Of a stretch of 64,000 nucleotides of DNA, positions 1-7,573 are shown piece by piece. Origin of the DNA: Streptosporangiales bacterium (lineage in GTDB: Bacteria > Actinomycetota > Actinomycetes > Streptosporangiales > WHST01); contig WHTA01000008.1 in NCBI GenBank assembly GCA_009379825.1, positions 1 to 64,000 on the forward strand. The letters run 5' to 3'. Numbering within the stretch: position 1 is the stretch's first letter; each line of letters begins with the position of its first letter. The position numbers and the translations under genes were made by a program. The notes below the pieces were generated by a model. It was not told where the DNA came from, did no database searches, and was given only the letters and a program-made list of their open reading frames with translations.

Positions 1-60
1 CACGCGCTCGTCGGTGGCGGTGAAGGCCACTCGCACGGGGCGGGCGCCTGCGGTGCCGTA
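1..60 (-). repeat. Partial second copy of the dapC 3' end
   Basis: Bases 1-60 match bases 159-218, the 3' part of dapC, with two mismatches (positions 24 and 38). Read on the minus strand it encodes the same stretch of the aminotransferase C-terminus with His to Pro and Leu to Phe changes. Bases 61-125 between the copies do not resemble dapC and no gene is visible there. It may be a duplication scar or the end of a second aminotransferase cut by the window edge. Confidence 0.75.
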
Positions 61-125
61 GTGGACATGGACACCGACCAGGCACGCACCCGCACGGGCG
101 ATCCTGCGGCTCCCCCGAGTAGCGG

Positions 126-1250
126 TCAGGCGGCTGCCAGGCGCATGCAGGCGGCGTCCACGCGCTCGTCGGTGGCGGTGAGGGCCACTCGCACGTGGCG
201 GGCGCCTGCGGTGCCGTAGAAGTCGCCTGGGGCGGCCAGGATGCCTTGCCCGGCGAGCCAGTCCACCGTCTGCCAGCAGTCCTCGTCGCGGGTGAGCCAC
301 AGGTACATGCCGGCCTCGGAGTGGTCGACCCGGAAACCCGCCCCGGTGAACGCGGCCCGCAGCCGCTGCCGGCGCGCCCCGTACAGCGTGCGCTGGTGCT
401 CGACGTGCACGTCGTCGGCGAGTGCGGCCGCCATGGCCGCCTGCACCGGCGTCGGCGGCATGAAACCGGCGTGCTTGCGCACCTCGAGCAGCTCGGCGAC
501 CAGCGCCGGGTCGCCGGTGACGAACCCGGCGCGGTACCCGGCCAGGTTCGACCGCTTCGACAGCGAGTGCACCGCGAGGATGCCGTCGTGCGAGCCGCCG
601 CACACACTCGGGTGCAGCACGGACACCGGCTGCTCGTCCCAGCCGAGCCCCGCGTAGCACTCGTCGCTGGCCAGCACCACCCCGCGCTCGCGGCACCAGG
701 CGACCATCTTCGCCAGGTGCTCCGCCGGGAGTACGCGGCCGTGCGGGTTGCCGGGCGAGTTCACCCAGACCAGCCCGACCGGACGCGGCCCGAGTGCAGT
801 CAGCCCGTCGCTCGCGACGATCTCAGCGCCCGCGATCCTCGCGCCCGCGTCGTACGACGGGTACGCCAGCTCGGGCACCACCACGACGTCACCGGCACCG
901 AGCCCGAGCTGCGCCGGCAGGCCGACCACCAGCTCCTTGGACCCGATGGTCGGCAACACGGCGGCGGGGTCGACGCCGTCGACGTCGAGGCTGCGCCGCA
1001 TCCAGTCGACGGCGGCCTCCCGCAGCTGCGGGGTGCCGTGCACCGCCGGGTACCCCGGCGCGTCGTCGGCCTCCCGCAGCGCGGTCCGCACCACGTCGGG
1101 CACCGAGTCGACCGGCGTGCCGATGGACAGGTCGACGAGACCGTCCTGATGCGCGGCGGCACGCAGCTTGTACTGCGCGAGCTCGTCCCAGGGGAAGGCC
1201 GGCAGCCGGGCGGAAACCGGCCGCCGGCCGCTGCCCTGCAGCTGGCTCAT
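126..1250 (-). CDS. dapC: N-succinyldiaminopimelate aminotransferase (DapC type)
   Basis: A 374-residue fold-type I PLP aminotransferase that would convert N-succinyl-2-amino-6-ketopimelate to N-succinyl-LL-diaminopimelate in lysine and cell-wall diaminopimelate synthesis. Visible class I/II landmarks are NSPGNPH near residue 165 (the cofactor-contacting Asn), the SDECY segment near 195, the PLP lysine in SLSKRSN (K232) and the substrate-carboxylate Arg-type segment GYRAGF near 240. The ATG at 1250 is chosen because it overlaps the ferredoxin stop (ATGA), as in the usual actinobacterial fdxA-dapC pair; an in-frame upstream extension is antisense-like and lies inside the ferredoxin gene. The 3' end is partly repeated at 1-60. 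The DapC assignment rests on fold and on the ferredoxin neighbour, so another substrate is possible. Confidence 0.88.
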   Translation of the reverse strand: MSQLQGSGRRPVSARLPAFPWDELAQYKLRAAAHQDGLVDLSIGTPVDSVPDVVRTALREADDAPGYPAVHGTPQLREAAVDWMRRSLDVDGVDPAAVLPTIGSKELVVGLPAQLGLGAGDVVVVPELAYPSYDAGARIAGAEIVASDGLTALGPRPVGLVWVNSPGNPHGRVLPAEHLAKMVAWCRERGVVLASDECYAGLGWDEQPVSVLHPSVCGGSHDGILAVHSLSKRSNLAGYRAGFVTGDPALVAELLEVRKHAGFMPPTPVQAAMAAALADDVHVEHQRTLYGARRQRLRAAFTGAGFRVDHSEAGMYLWLTRDEDCWQTVDWLAGQGILAAPGDFYGTAGARHVRVALTATDERVDAACMRLAAA

Positions 1251-1573
1251 TCCCCTTCGGCCTGCGGCGGCAACGCGGCGACGATGGGGTGGTCCTTGTC
1301 GATCTTGCCGACCTTGGACGCGCCACCAGGCGAGCCGACGTCGTCGAAGAAGTCGACGTTCACCTTGTAGTACTCGGCCCACTCCTCCGGCGTGTCGTCC
1401 TCGTAGTAGATCGCCTCGACGGGGCAGACCGGCTCGCACGCTCCACAGTCCACGCACTCGTCAGGGTGGATGTAGAGCATCCGCTTGCCCTCGTAGATGC
1501 AGTCCACCGGACACTCGTCGACACAAGCCCGGTCGAGTATGTCGACACAGGGTTGCGCGATGATGTACGTCAC
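1247..1573 (-). CDS. fdxA: 7Fe ferredoxin (FdxA)
   Basis: A 108-residue soluble electron carrier with a [3Fe-4S] and a [4Fe-4S] cluster. Cysteines are at 9, 17, 21 and 25, then 40, 43, 46 and 50, in the spacing of the Azotobacter/mycobacterial seven-iron type; the acidic C-terminal extension (about residues 55-108) is usual for this family. The start is GTG at 1573, with AAGGGAGG about 10 bases upstream. The stop overlaps the dapC start by 4 bases, so the two are translationally coupled. The redox partner is not visible here. Confidence 0.95.
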   Translation of the reverse strand: MTYIIAQPCVDILDRACVDECPVDCIYEGKRMLYIHPDECVDCGACEPVCPVEAIYYEDDTPEEWAEYYKVNVDFFDDVGSPGGASKVGKIDKDHPIVAALPPQAEGE

Positions 1574-1661
1574 TGCTGCGATCCTCCCTTGTCGGGCAGG
1601 CGGCTACCGGCGCCCTCCCAGGTACGTTGACTCTTCAGAGCCTAGCGCCTGAGGCACGCCT

Positions 1662-2648
1662 GTGCAGAACCAGCTGGCCGAGGCTGCAACCCGTCAAGGC
1701 GTCGAGCAGGAGCAACGAGACCAAGTGGCGAGGATCACATCGGAGCAGGTCGGCCGGCGGGTCAGCGTCCGCAGGCGGACGGCGTCGGGCGCGGCCACCG
1801 ACGTGGTCGGCGATCTCATCGAGTGGACGCCGGAGACGCTGACGGTACGCGACCGCGACGACGTCGAGCACCAGGTACCCCGCCGGGCCGTCGTCGCTGC
1901 CCGGATCGTCCGGGCCGCCCCGGTACGTCCCGCCGTGGCCGAGCTGGAGCGGGTCGCGGCGCGTGGCTGGCCGGCCACGGAGACAGCATTACTCGGCGAC
2001 TGGCTGTTACGGGCGGCCGGCGGGTTCACCGGCCGGGCGAACACCGTGCTCGCCGTCGGCGACCCGGGGATGCCGCTGGCGTCGGCCACCGCGGCCGTCC
2101 GGGCCTGGTACGCGGAGCGGGGGCTGCCGGCGCGCGCCGCGGTGGTGCTGCCGTCACCGGAGGACGACGCGTTCGCCGCGGCCGGCTGGCCCCCCAGCCA
2201 GGCCGTCCTCGTCCAGACGGCGCCGCTCGAGCCGGTGGCCGGCGCCGCGCCGGTCGACGACCGGGTGCAGGTGTCGCGCTCGCCGAGCGCCGGCTGGCTG
2301 GCCCGCTACACGGCGCGGGGACAGGTGGACGACGTCGCGCGCCGGGTGCTCACCGGCGGCGGCACCGTAGGGTTCGCCCAGGCCGGCAGCGAGCCCGCAG
2401 CGATCGGCCGGGGCGTAGTGGTCGACGACTGGCTCGGCATCGCCGCCGTGGAGGTCGCGCCGGACAGGCGCCGGCAGGGCCTCGCGACGGCCGTCACCCG
2501 CGCCCTCGCCCACTGGGGCGCCGAGCACGGCGCCAGCCGCATCTACCTACAGGTACAGACCGACAACACCGCGGCGCGCGAGCTCTACGCCGCGCTGGGC
2601 TTCCGTACGCACCACAGGTACCGCTACCGCACGGCACCGCCGGCGTGA
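1662..2648 (+). CDS. GNAT-family N-acetyltransferase (Rv0428c-like)
   Basis: A 328-residue protein (307 if it begins at GTG 1725, which has AGGAG 12 bases upstream and gives a length closer to the family). The first ~75 residues form a small beta-rich module seen in Rv0428c-type proteins. The C-terminal ~100 residues are a GNAT domain with the acetyl-CoA loop DRRRQGLATAV near residue 272 and the terminal ARELYAALGF motif. It is divergent from fdxA. The substrate is unknown; a protein or small-molecule amine is equally possible. Confidence 0.8.
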   Translation: MQNQLAEAATRQGVEQEQRDQVARITSEQVGRRVSVRRRTASGAATDVVGDLIEWTPETLTVRDRDDVEHQVPRRAVVAARIVRAAPVRPAVAELERVAARGWPATETALLGDWLLRAAGGFTGRANTVLAVGDPGMPLASATAAVRAWYAERGLPARAAVVLPSPEDDAFAAAGWPPSQAVLVQTAPLEPVAGAAPVDDRVQVSRSPSAGWLARYTARGQVDDVARRVLTGGGTVGFAQAGSEPAAIGRGVVVDDWLGIAAVEVAPDRRRQGLATAVTRALAHWGAEHGASRIYLQVQTDNTAARELYAALGFRTHHRYRYRTAPPA

Positions 2649-2652
2649 AGGG

Positions 2653-2865
2653 TCAGTCGAACTCGCCGTTGTGTACGCCCTTGACGAAGGCGTCCCACTC
2701 GCCCAGGGTGAACACCAGCACGTCCCCTTCCGGGTTGCGGCTGTCGCGCATGCCGTACATGCCGTCCTTGTACGCGACCTCCACGTGCGAGATGGAGTTG
2801 TCGGTCGCGTCGCTGGCCCGACGCCACTCAGCGTCGGAGAAGTCAACGTCCGGCTTGCTGTTCAC
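2653..2865 (-). CDS. DUF397-domain small protein
   Basis: A 70-residue protein matching the DUF397 pattern: an N-terminal WRRAS segment, a central VEVA segment, MRDSRNPEGDVLVF and a C-terminal W-DAFV-GV-GEFD block. DUF397 proteins are normally encoded beside an XRE helix-turn-helix regulator in actinomycetes. None is present here; instead the gene starts 4 bases after the VanW-type gene stop, so it appears to be its operon partner. Start is GTG at 2865. Confidence 0.8.
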   Translation of the reverse strand: MNSKPDVDFSDAEWRRASDATDNSISHVEVAYKDGMYGMRDSRNPEGDVLVFTLGEWDAFVKGVHNGEFD

Positions 2866-2869
2866 TCGC

Positions 2870-4612
2870 TCAGTCCCGTTTCTTCTTGTCGTCGTCCTTC
2901 TTCTTGTTGTCGTCGTCCGTCTCGCAGATCACCCGCGGCGCCGCGAGATAGACGGTACGGAACGGCTCCGTGCGGATCACCTGGCCGTTCCGCTTGAAGA
3001 CCCGCGAGTAGGTCACGTCGTAGCCCTGGCTCGGGTACTCCGGCGTGCAGTCCGGGCTGTCGTCGCGGATGGTCTTCGGTTTCCGGTAGTTCGACTTCTG
3101 TGGCTCGGTGGCATCGATGTCATAGTGCTTGGTGCCCCACATGTTCACCGTGATCGACGTCGACGTGTACGACGTGGTGATCAGGATGCCGGTCTCCGTG
3201 TCGTTCTGGAACCGCAGATCGGGCTGGGTCCAGGAGATCGTCGCCTCCCGGCCGAGCGGGTACCGCGAGATGTAGTAGCTGTGCGGCTGGTGCTGTACGT
3301 CCTTCAGGCCGGCGAAGAACATCGCGTTGAACGTGGTCGTCGCGATCTGCGAAACCCCGCCGCCGACGCTGTCGACGTGCCTGCCGTCGAGGATCATCGG
3401 CGCCGGCACGAAACCCTTGTCCGTGGTGCGCTGGCCGAGCGTCCCGTTGAGGCTGAACGTCTTGCCCGGCTTGACGAGCGTGCCATCGAGGATCTCCGCC
3501 GCGCGGTGGATGTTCGTGACCCGGGGCTCACAGCACGGGTGGTGGGTGGTGAACGAGCCCACCTTCCGGTCGATGCCGAGCTTCTTGGCGTCGGACGTGC
3601 TGGTCTTCGGCTTCGCCTTGCGCACCGGCGCGGCGACTGACCGGTTGTCGGTCTTGTCGAGCACGCCGACGATCGCGTCGCCCAGCTCCTTGCGGTCGAC
3701 CATCTCGCCCGGCTTGGACGGCACGACCTTCGGCTTGCCGCCGGCCAGCTCGAACGTGGCGTCCACCGGCTCGGTCTCCAGCCTCGCCAGCGAATGGCCG
3801 AGGTCCTTTGCCAGCCCGGCGCCGTGGACCTTCGGCTCAAGCGTTCCCTTGCCGCCCGCGACGAACTCGGTGTGCGCGGCGAGGTCGTGCCGAGAGACGG
3901 CGAGCGTCGTCTTGTCACCGTTCTTGCCTGTGGTGAGCCGGACGGGAGCCGCAACGGCCGTACGGGCCGCCTCGCCGGCGATCTCGCGGACGGCACCCGG
4001 TCTGGTCTTCGGCTCCTCGTCCTTCACCGGCAGCGTGACGGGATCCTTGCTCGGGTACGCCGCGGTGATCTCGTCGACGGCACCCGCACGGTCGATCACC
4101 CGGCCCGCCCTTGGCATGGTGGCCACCGGGTCGATGCCCTCGTAGCTGACCTTGCCCTCGCGCACCGGCCGGTCGAAGTCCTTGGCGATCTTCGCCACCG
4201 CCCGGTCGAGCTTCGCCTCGTCGTACCGGACGACCGGTTCGACGGTCTGACCACCGAGCTGGCCGCCGAGCCGCAGCGGGTTGCCGCTGCGCTGGCCGGC
4301 CGCGTCGACGCTCGCCTTGGCGTCGAAGACCAGGTCGGCGGCCTTCGGCTTGATGCTGAACGTCTTGTCGCCGACCTTTACCCGGATCGGCTTGCTGGCT
4401 GCGGGGCCGAGCTCGTCCTTCAGCTCCTGCTCCGCGCTCACCGGCGTCATACCGCCGATGTCCACGCCCCTGACGGTGGTGCCGCGGGGTACGCCGCCGC
4501 CGACGTAGAGGAACGCGGCGAGGTACGAAAGCACCACGACCCCGGCGACGGCGCCGGGTATCCAGACCGAGCGCCGCCGCACCACGGCCAGCGCCTTAGC
4601 CCAGGCGGTCAC
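2870..4612 (-). CDS. VanW-family membrane-anchored peptidoglycan-binding-like protein
   Basis: A 580-residue single-pass membrane protein. A transmembrane helix spans about residues 17-37 and the rest should be extracytoplasmic. Two repeated ~110-residue modules (about 45-160 and 200-320) look like the domain pair that precedes VanW in actinobacteria (PG_binding_4). The VanW domain follows at about 345-480, with the conserved GGGVSQIATTTFNAMFF segment. The tail is strongly charged (Asp/Lys runs in the last 15 residues). Family members are tied to cell-wall and vancomycin-resistance clusters, but the biochemical role is not established. GTG start at 4612 overlaps the flavin reductase stop by 4 bases; DUF397 follows 4 bases downstream. 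Confidence 0.85.
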   Translation of the reverse strand: MTAWAKALAVVRRRSVWIPGAVAGVVVLSYLAAFLYVGGGVPRGTTVRGVDIGGMTPVSAEQELKDELGPAASKPIRVKVGDKTFSIKPKAADLVFDAKASVDAAGQRSGNPLRLGGQLGGQTVEPVVRYDEAKLDRAVAKIAKDFDRPVREGKVSYEGIDPVATMPRAGRVIDRAGAVDEITAAYPSKDPVTLPVKDEEPKTRPGAVREIAGEAARTAVAAPVRLTTGKNGDKTTLAVSRHDLAAHTEFVAGGKGTLEPKVHGAGLAKDLGHSLARLETEPVDATFELAGGKPKVVPSKPGEMVDRKELGDAIVGVLDKTDNRSVAAPVRKAKPKTSTSDAKKLGIDRKVGSFTTHHPCCEPRVTNIHRAAEILDGTLVKPGKTFSLNGTLGQRTTDKGFVPAPMILDGRHVDSVGGGVSQIATTTFNAMFFAGLKDVQHQPHSYYISRYPLGREATISWTQPDLRFQNDTETGILITTSYTSTSITVNMWGTKHYDIDATEPQKSNYRKPKTIRDDSPDCTPEYPSQGYDVTYSRVFKRNGQVIRTEPFRTVYLAAPRVICETDDDNKKKDDDKKKRD

Positions 4613-5136
4613 GGACCTCCCCCAACCAGTCGGCGGTATGCTCCCTCGTAGTGCACCAGTGGATCGACCGGTCCAGCGGGCGTCGCCACGCCTAGCACAT
4701 CGCCTACCACGATGCTGTGGTCACCCCCGTCGTACACTGCGCGCGTATGGCATTCCAGCACACCGATGGCGTCGGCGAGCACGGGGGCACCGGTCAGAGG
4801 CGCAGGTGGGTGGCGCACATCGGACAGTTGAGCATCAAGTGGTCGGCCTCGTTTGGCGAACCAGCGGCTCGTTGACTCTGCGTGTTCACCGAGGATCGAC
4901 ACCGCCCAGCACCCGGACGCAAGGACCGCATTGTGGAACCTGGCGACCTTCTCGGCGCAGAACAGCACGAGGACCGGGTCCAGGGAGACCGAGGTCAGCG
5001 AGTTCACCGTCATCGCGTGCGCGCTGCCCTCGCTGGTCGTCGTCACCACCGCGATGCCGGTCGCGAACCGGCCGATCGCCGCACGGTACGCCTCGGGGTC
5101 GACTCCTGGCTGCTCGTCGGGGCTGGCAGACACCAT
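4609..5136 (-). CDS. Flavin reductase-like FMN-binding protein
   Basis: A 175-residue protein of the flavin-reductase-like (HpaC/split-barrel) family, which reduces FMN/FAD with NAD(P)H for a partner monooxygenase. Typical features are the N-terminal FATGIAVVTT segment, MTVNSLTSVSLDP (flavin phosphate region, about residues 42-54), and the C-terminal GDHSIVVGDV segment. No two-component monooxygenase is adjacent, so it may serve a distant one. The stop overlaps the downstream VanW-type gene start. Confidence 0.85.
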   Translation of the reverse strand: MVSASPDEQPGVDPEAYRAAIGRFATGIAVVTTTSEGSAHAMTVNSLTSVSLDPVLVLFCAEKVARFHNAVLASGCWAVSILGEHAESTSRWFAKRGRPLDAQLSDVRHPPAPLTGAPVLADAIGVLECHTRAVYDGGDHSIVVGDVLGVATPAGPVDPLVHYEGAYRRLVGGGP

Positions 5137-5142
5137 CGCACG

Positions 5143-5529
5143 CTACTCCGGCGGGCTGCTCGGTGGCGGCAGGCTGTACCAGGGCAGCGTGAGCACACCG
5201 ATGACGGCGCCGACCGCGCCCGCGACCAGGTAGCCGTAGCCGGTCCAGTTGGCGGCCACCACGAAGTCGCCCTCCGGCCGGCCGATGGCGAACAGGATCA
5301 CCGTCAGTAGCCACGCGGCCCCCGGGATCAGCGCGAGCAGCCGCGACCGCGTCGCCCGGCCGACCAGCTGCGCGACCGCCAGGTTGACCACCGCCGCAGC
5401 CACGACGCCCACCGGCAGGCCGAGGAACCGCACCGGGTGCAGGAACGACTCGAGCACCGCGAGCACCGCGCCGAACGCCGCGAGATTGCAGCCCACCGGG
5501 ATCGCCACCAGCAGCCGCCACCTGCTCAT
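5143..5529 (-). CDS. Small four-helix membrane protein (DUF6113-like)
   Basis: A 128-residue hydrophobic protein with about four predicted membrane helices (about residues 5-25, 35-55, 60-80 and 92-112) and a Pro/Ser-rich tail. I recall this family, sometimes labelled DUF6113, as a common neighbour of mshB in actinomycetes; its function is unknown. The chosen ATG at 5529 lies 19 bases after the mshB stop; an upstream in-frame extension runs antisense-like through mshB and is excluded. Confidence 0.7.
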   Translation of the reverse strand: MSRWRLLVAIPVGCNLAAFGAVLAVLESFLHPVRFLGLPVGVVAAAVVNLAVAQLVGRATRSRLLALIPGAAWLLTVILFAIGRPEGDFVVAANWTGYGYLVAGAVGAVIGVLTLPWYSLPPPSSPPE

Positions 5530-5548
5530 CCGGGCCGCCGGCTGCGAC

Positions 5549-6472
5549 TCAGCAGCCGTCAACGCCGGCGAACAGGTCGGTCTCCACCCCGTCGGCGTCC
5601 ACCGGCCCCAGCCGGCCGCTGGCCAACCGGTACGCCTCGACGCCCACGATCTCCTGGCCGAGGTAGTTGGAGAGCGCGAAGAACGGGAAGTCGACGGAGA
5701 TCTGCGTGGCGTGCGCACGCATCGCGTCGACCTTCTGCTGCGCGTACGCGACACCGTCCACCTTCGTGGTGATCCAGGCGTCCGGCACCACCATCGGCGG
5801 CAGCGGCCCGTCCGGGTCGAGCGGGCCGAACGGCGCCTCCTCGCCCAGCTCCAGCATCCGGCGGGTGCCCTCGACGAGCGACTCCTTGCTCATCGCCGTC
5901 CAGTAGATCTTCGGGACATCCCACGCCTCGCCGAGATCGCTGCGGTACGTCGGCATCGCGGCGAGCGAGACGGCATACATCGCCACGCGATGCGCCTGCA
6001 CGTGGTCCGGATGGCCGTAGCCGCCCCACGGGTCGTACGTGACGAGCACCTGCGGCCGGGTCTCGCGCAGCACGGACACCAGCTCGTCGGCGGCCTCGCG
6101 CAGGTCCGCGGACCAGAACGCGTCCTTGCCTACGTCCGGTGGTGCGGCGGCGTTGCCGTCGTCGGCGTAGATCATGCCGGTGTCGCGGTACTTGCCCTCG
6201 GCACCGAGGAAGCGGTGGTCGCGGACGCCGAGGATCCGCATTGCCTCGGCCAGCTCGCCGACGCGGTGCCTACCCAGGCCGTCCTCGGCGGCGGCGGCGA
6301 GATGGGTGAGCTCGGGGACGAGGATCTCGCCCTGCTCCCCCAGCGTGCAGGTCACCAGCGTCACGAGGGCACCCTCGGCCGCGTACTTCGCCATCGTCGC
6401 GCCGTTGCCGATCGTCTCGTCGTCGGGGTGCGCGTGCACCAGCACTATCCGCCGGTCCGGAAGTTCACTCAT
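5549..6472 (-). CDS. mshB: N-acetyl-1-D-myo-inosityl-2-amino-2-deoxy-glucopyranoside deacetylase (MshB)
   Basis: A 307-residue zinc deacetylase of the LmbE/PIG-L family, second step of mycothiol biosynthesis. The zinc-binding AHPDDE motif is at residues 14-19, and the second metal-ligand segment GYGHPDH lies near residue 147, matching MshB spacing. Length fits MshB (about 300) and not the smaller Mca-like homologues, though Mca (mycothiol conjugate amidase) is a close relative. The window also encodes an isomerase-like protein of a mycothiol-linked family (50734-51537). Upstream on the other strand lies a truncated transporter, so little promoter space remains. Confidence 0.92.
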   Translation of the reverse strand: MSELPDRRIVLVHAHPDDETIGNGATMAKYAAEGALVTLVTCTLGEQGEILVPELTHLAAAAEDGLGRHRVGELAEAMRILGVRDHRFLGAEGKYRDTGMIYADDGNAAAPPDVGKDAFWSADLREAADELVSVLRETRPQVLVTYDPWGGYGHPDHVQAHRVAMYAVSLAAMPTYRSDLGEAWDVPKIYWTAMSKESLVEGTRRMLELGEEAPFGPLDPDGPLPPMVVPDAWITTKVDGVAYAQQKVDAMRAHATQISVDFPFFALSNYLGQEIVGVEAYRLASGRLGPVDADGVETDLFAGVDGC

Positions 6473-6522
6473 GGACCAGACGATATGCCACCCGACCGAC
6501 GTCCTGCGCCGAACACCGGACG

Positions 6523-7560
6523 GCGCTGACCGCGGACCCGCTCGGGGTGGCCGCGGTCGCCGCCGCCCAACAGGGCGCGTGGCTGCACTTCGGCCTGTAC
6601 GCCGGCGTGCTCGCGGACCGGTACGCGCCGGCGCGCATCGTGTTGGTTGCGGACCTCGCCAGGATCGCGGCGCGGCGAGCATCGCCCTGCTCGTCGTGGC
6701 GGCGTTCGTCATCGGCGTCGCGGAGACGTTCCGCGACTCGTCCGCGCCCAGCCTGCTGCCCCGGCTGGCGCCGAAGGCGCTGCTGGAACGGGCGAACGGC
6801 CGGCTGGTGGGCAGCGAGGTCGTCGGCAACGAGTTCGTCGGCCCACTGCTCGGCGCCGTGCTGTTCGCGACGGCGATGGCGCTGCCGATCGCGGGTGACG
6901 GGTTCGCGCTCGCGCTCGCCGTGGCGTTCGTGCTCTCGTTGCCGCGTTCGGTCCGCGCGCCGGCCACGGCGGCACCGCCGGCACGCGCCAGGCTCCGCAG
7001 CGCCTGGTTGCCGGCCTGCGCTGGCTGGCCGGACACCGGCTGCTCCGCACGGTGGTCGCCGTCGGCGCACTCCTGGCGCTCGCCGACTCCGCCTGGTGGA
7101 CGGTGCTCGTGCTGTACGTGACCACCGTCCTGCACCTGCCGGCGGCCGGCTACGGGCTGCTGCTCGCCGGCGCGCTCGGCGCCTGCTCGCCGAGCGGTGC
7201 GCGGCCAGGTGGCGTACCGTCACGCTGCTGGCCGGCGCCGCCCTCGCGGCCGGGCTGCCGGCCGCGGGCTTCGTGGTGCCGCCACCGCCGTGGGCCGCGT
7301 TCGTGCTGCTTGCGGTCAGCAGTGGCGGCTTCGCCGTGTGGAACGTGGTCGCGCTGGCCGCCAAGCAACGCATCGCGCCGGCCGAGCTGCTCGACAGGGT
7401 CACCTCGGCCAACCGCGTGCTCGTCTACGGCGGCGCCACGGTGGGCGCGCTCGCCGGTGGCTGGCTCGCCGGCGCCCTCTCGCTGCGGGCGCCGTTCGCC
7501 GTGGGTGCGCTCCTCGCCGCCACCGCCGCAATACTGCTGCTCACGGCACGGCGTGCATGA
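6523..7560 (+). pseudogene. Truncated and frameshifted MFS transporter
   Basis: Fragments of one MFS_3-type (enterobactin-exporter-like) permease are spread over all three plus frames: about 6523-6665 ([19 protein letters not shown]), about 6670-6960 ([28 protein letters not shown]), about 6965-7180 ([15 protein letters not shown] and two helices) and about 7185-7560 (last helices). That requires at least three frameshifts. The first transmembrane helix and the start codon are missing: homology begins around the family's residue 30-40, only 50 bases from the mshB start. It is non-functional unless the sequence carries several errors. Confidence 0.85.
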
Positions 7561-7573
7561 AAGGATCGCGTGC

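Noticed and set aside
195-1370. 391-codon plus-strand frame over dapC
   Set aside because: Antisense shadow; the aminotransferase motifs are on the minus strand.
7052-7573. Long in-frame N-terminal extension of the S9 peptidase
   Set aside because: The extension is the MFS remnant in the same frame by chance; GTG 7574 has a ribosome site and the family's N-terminus begins there.
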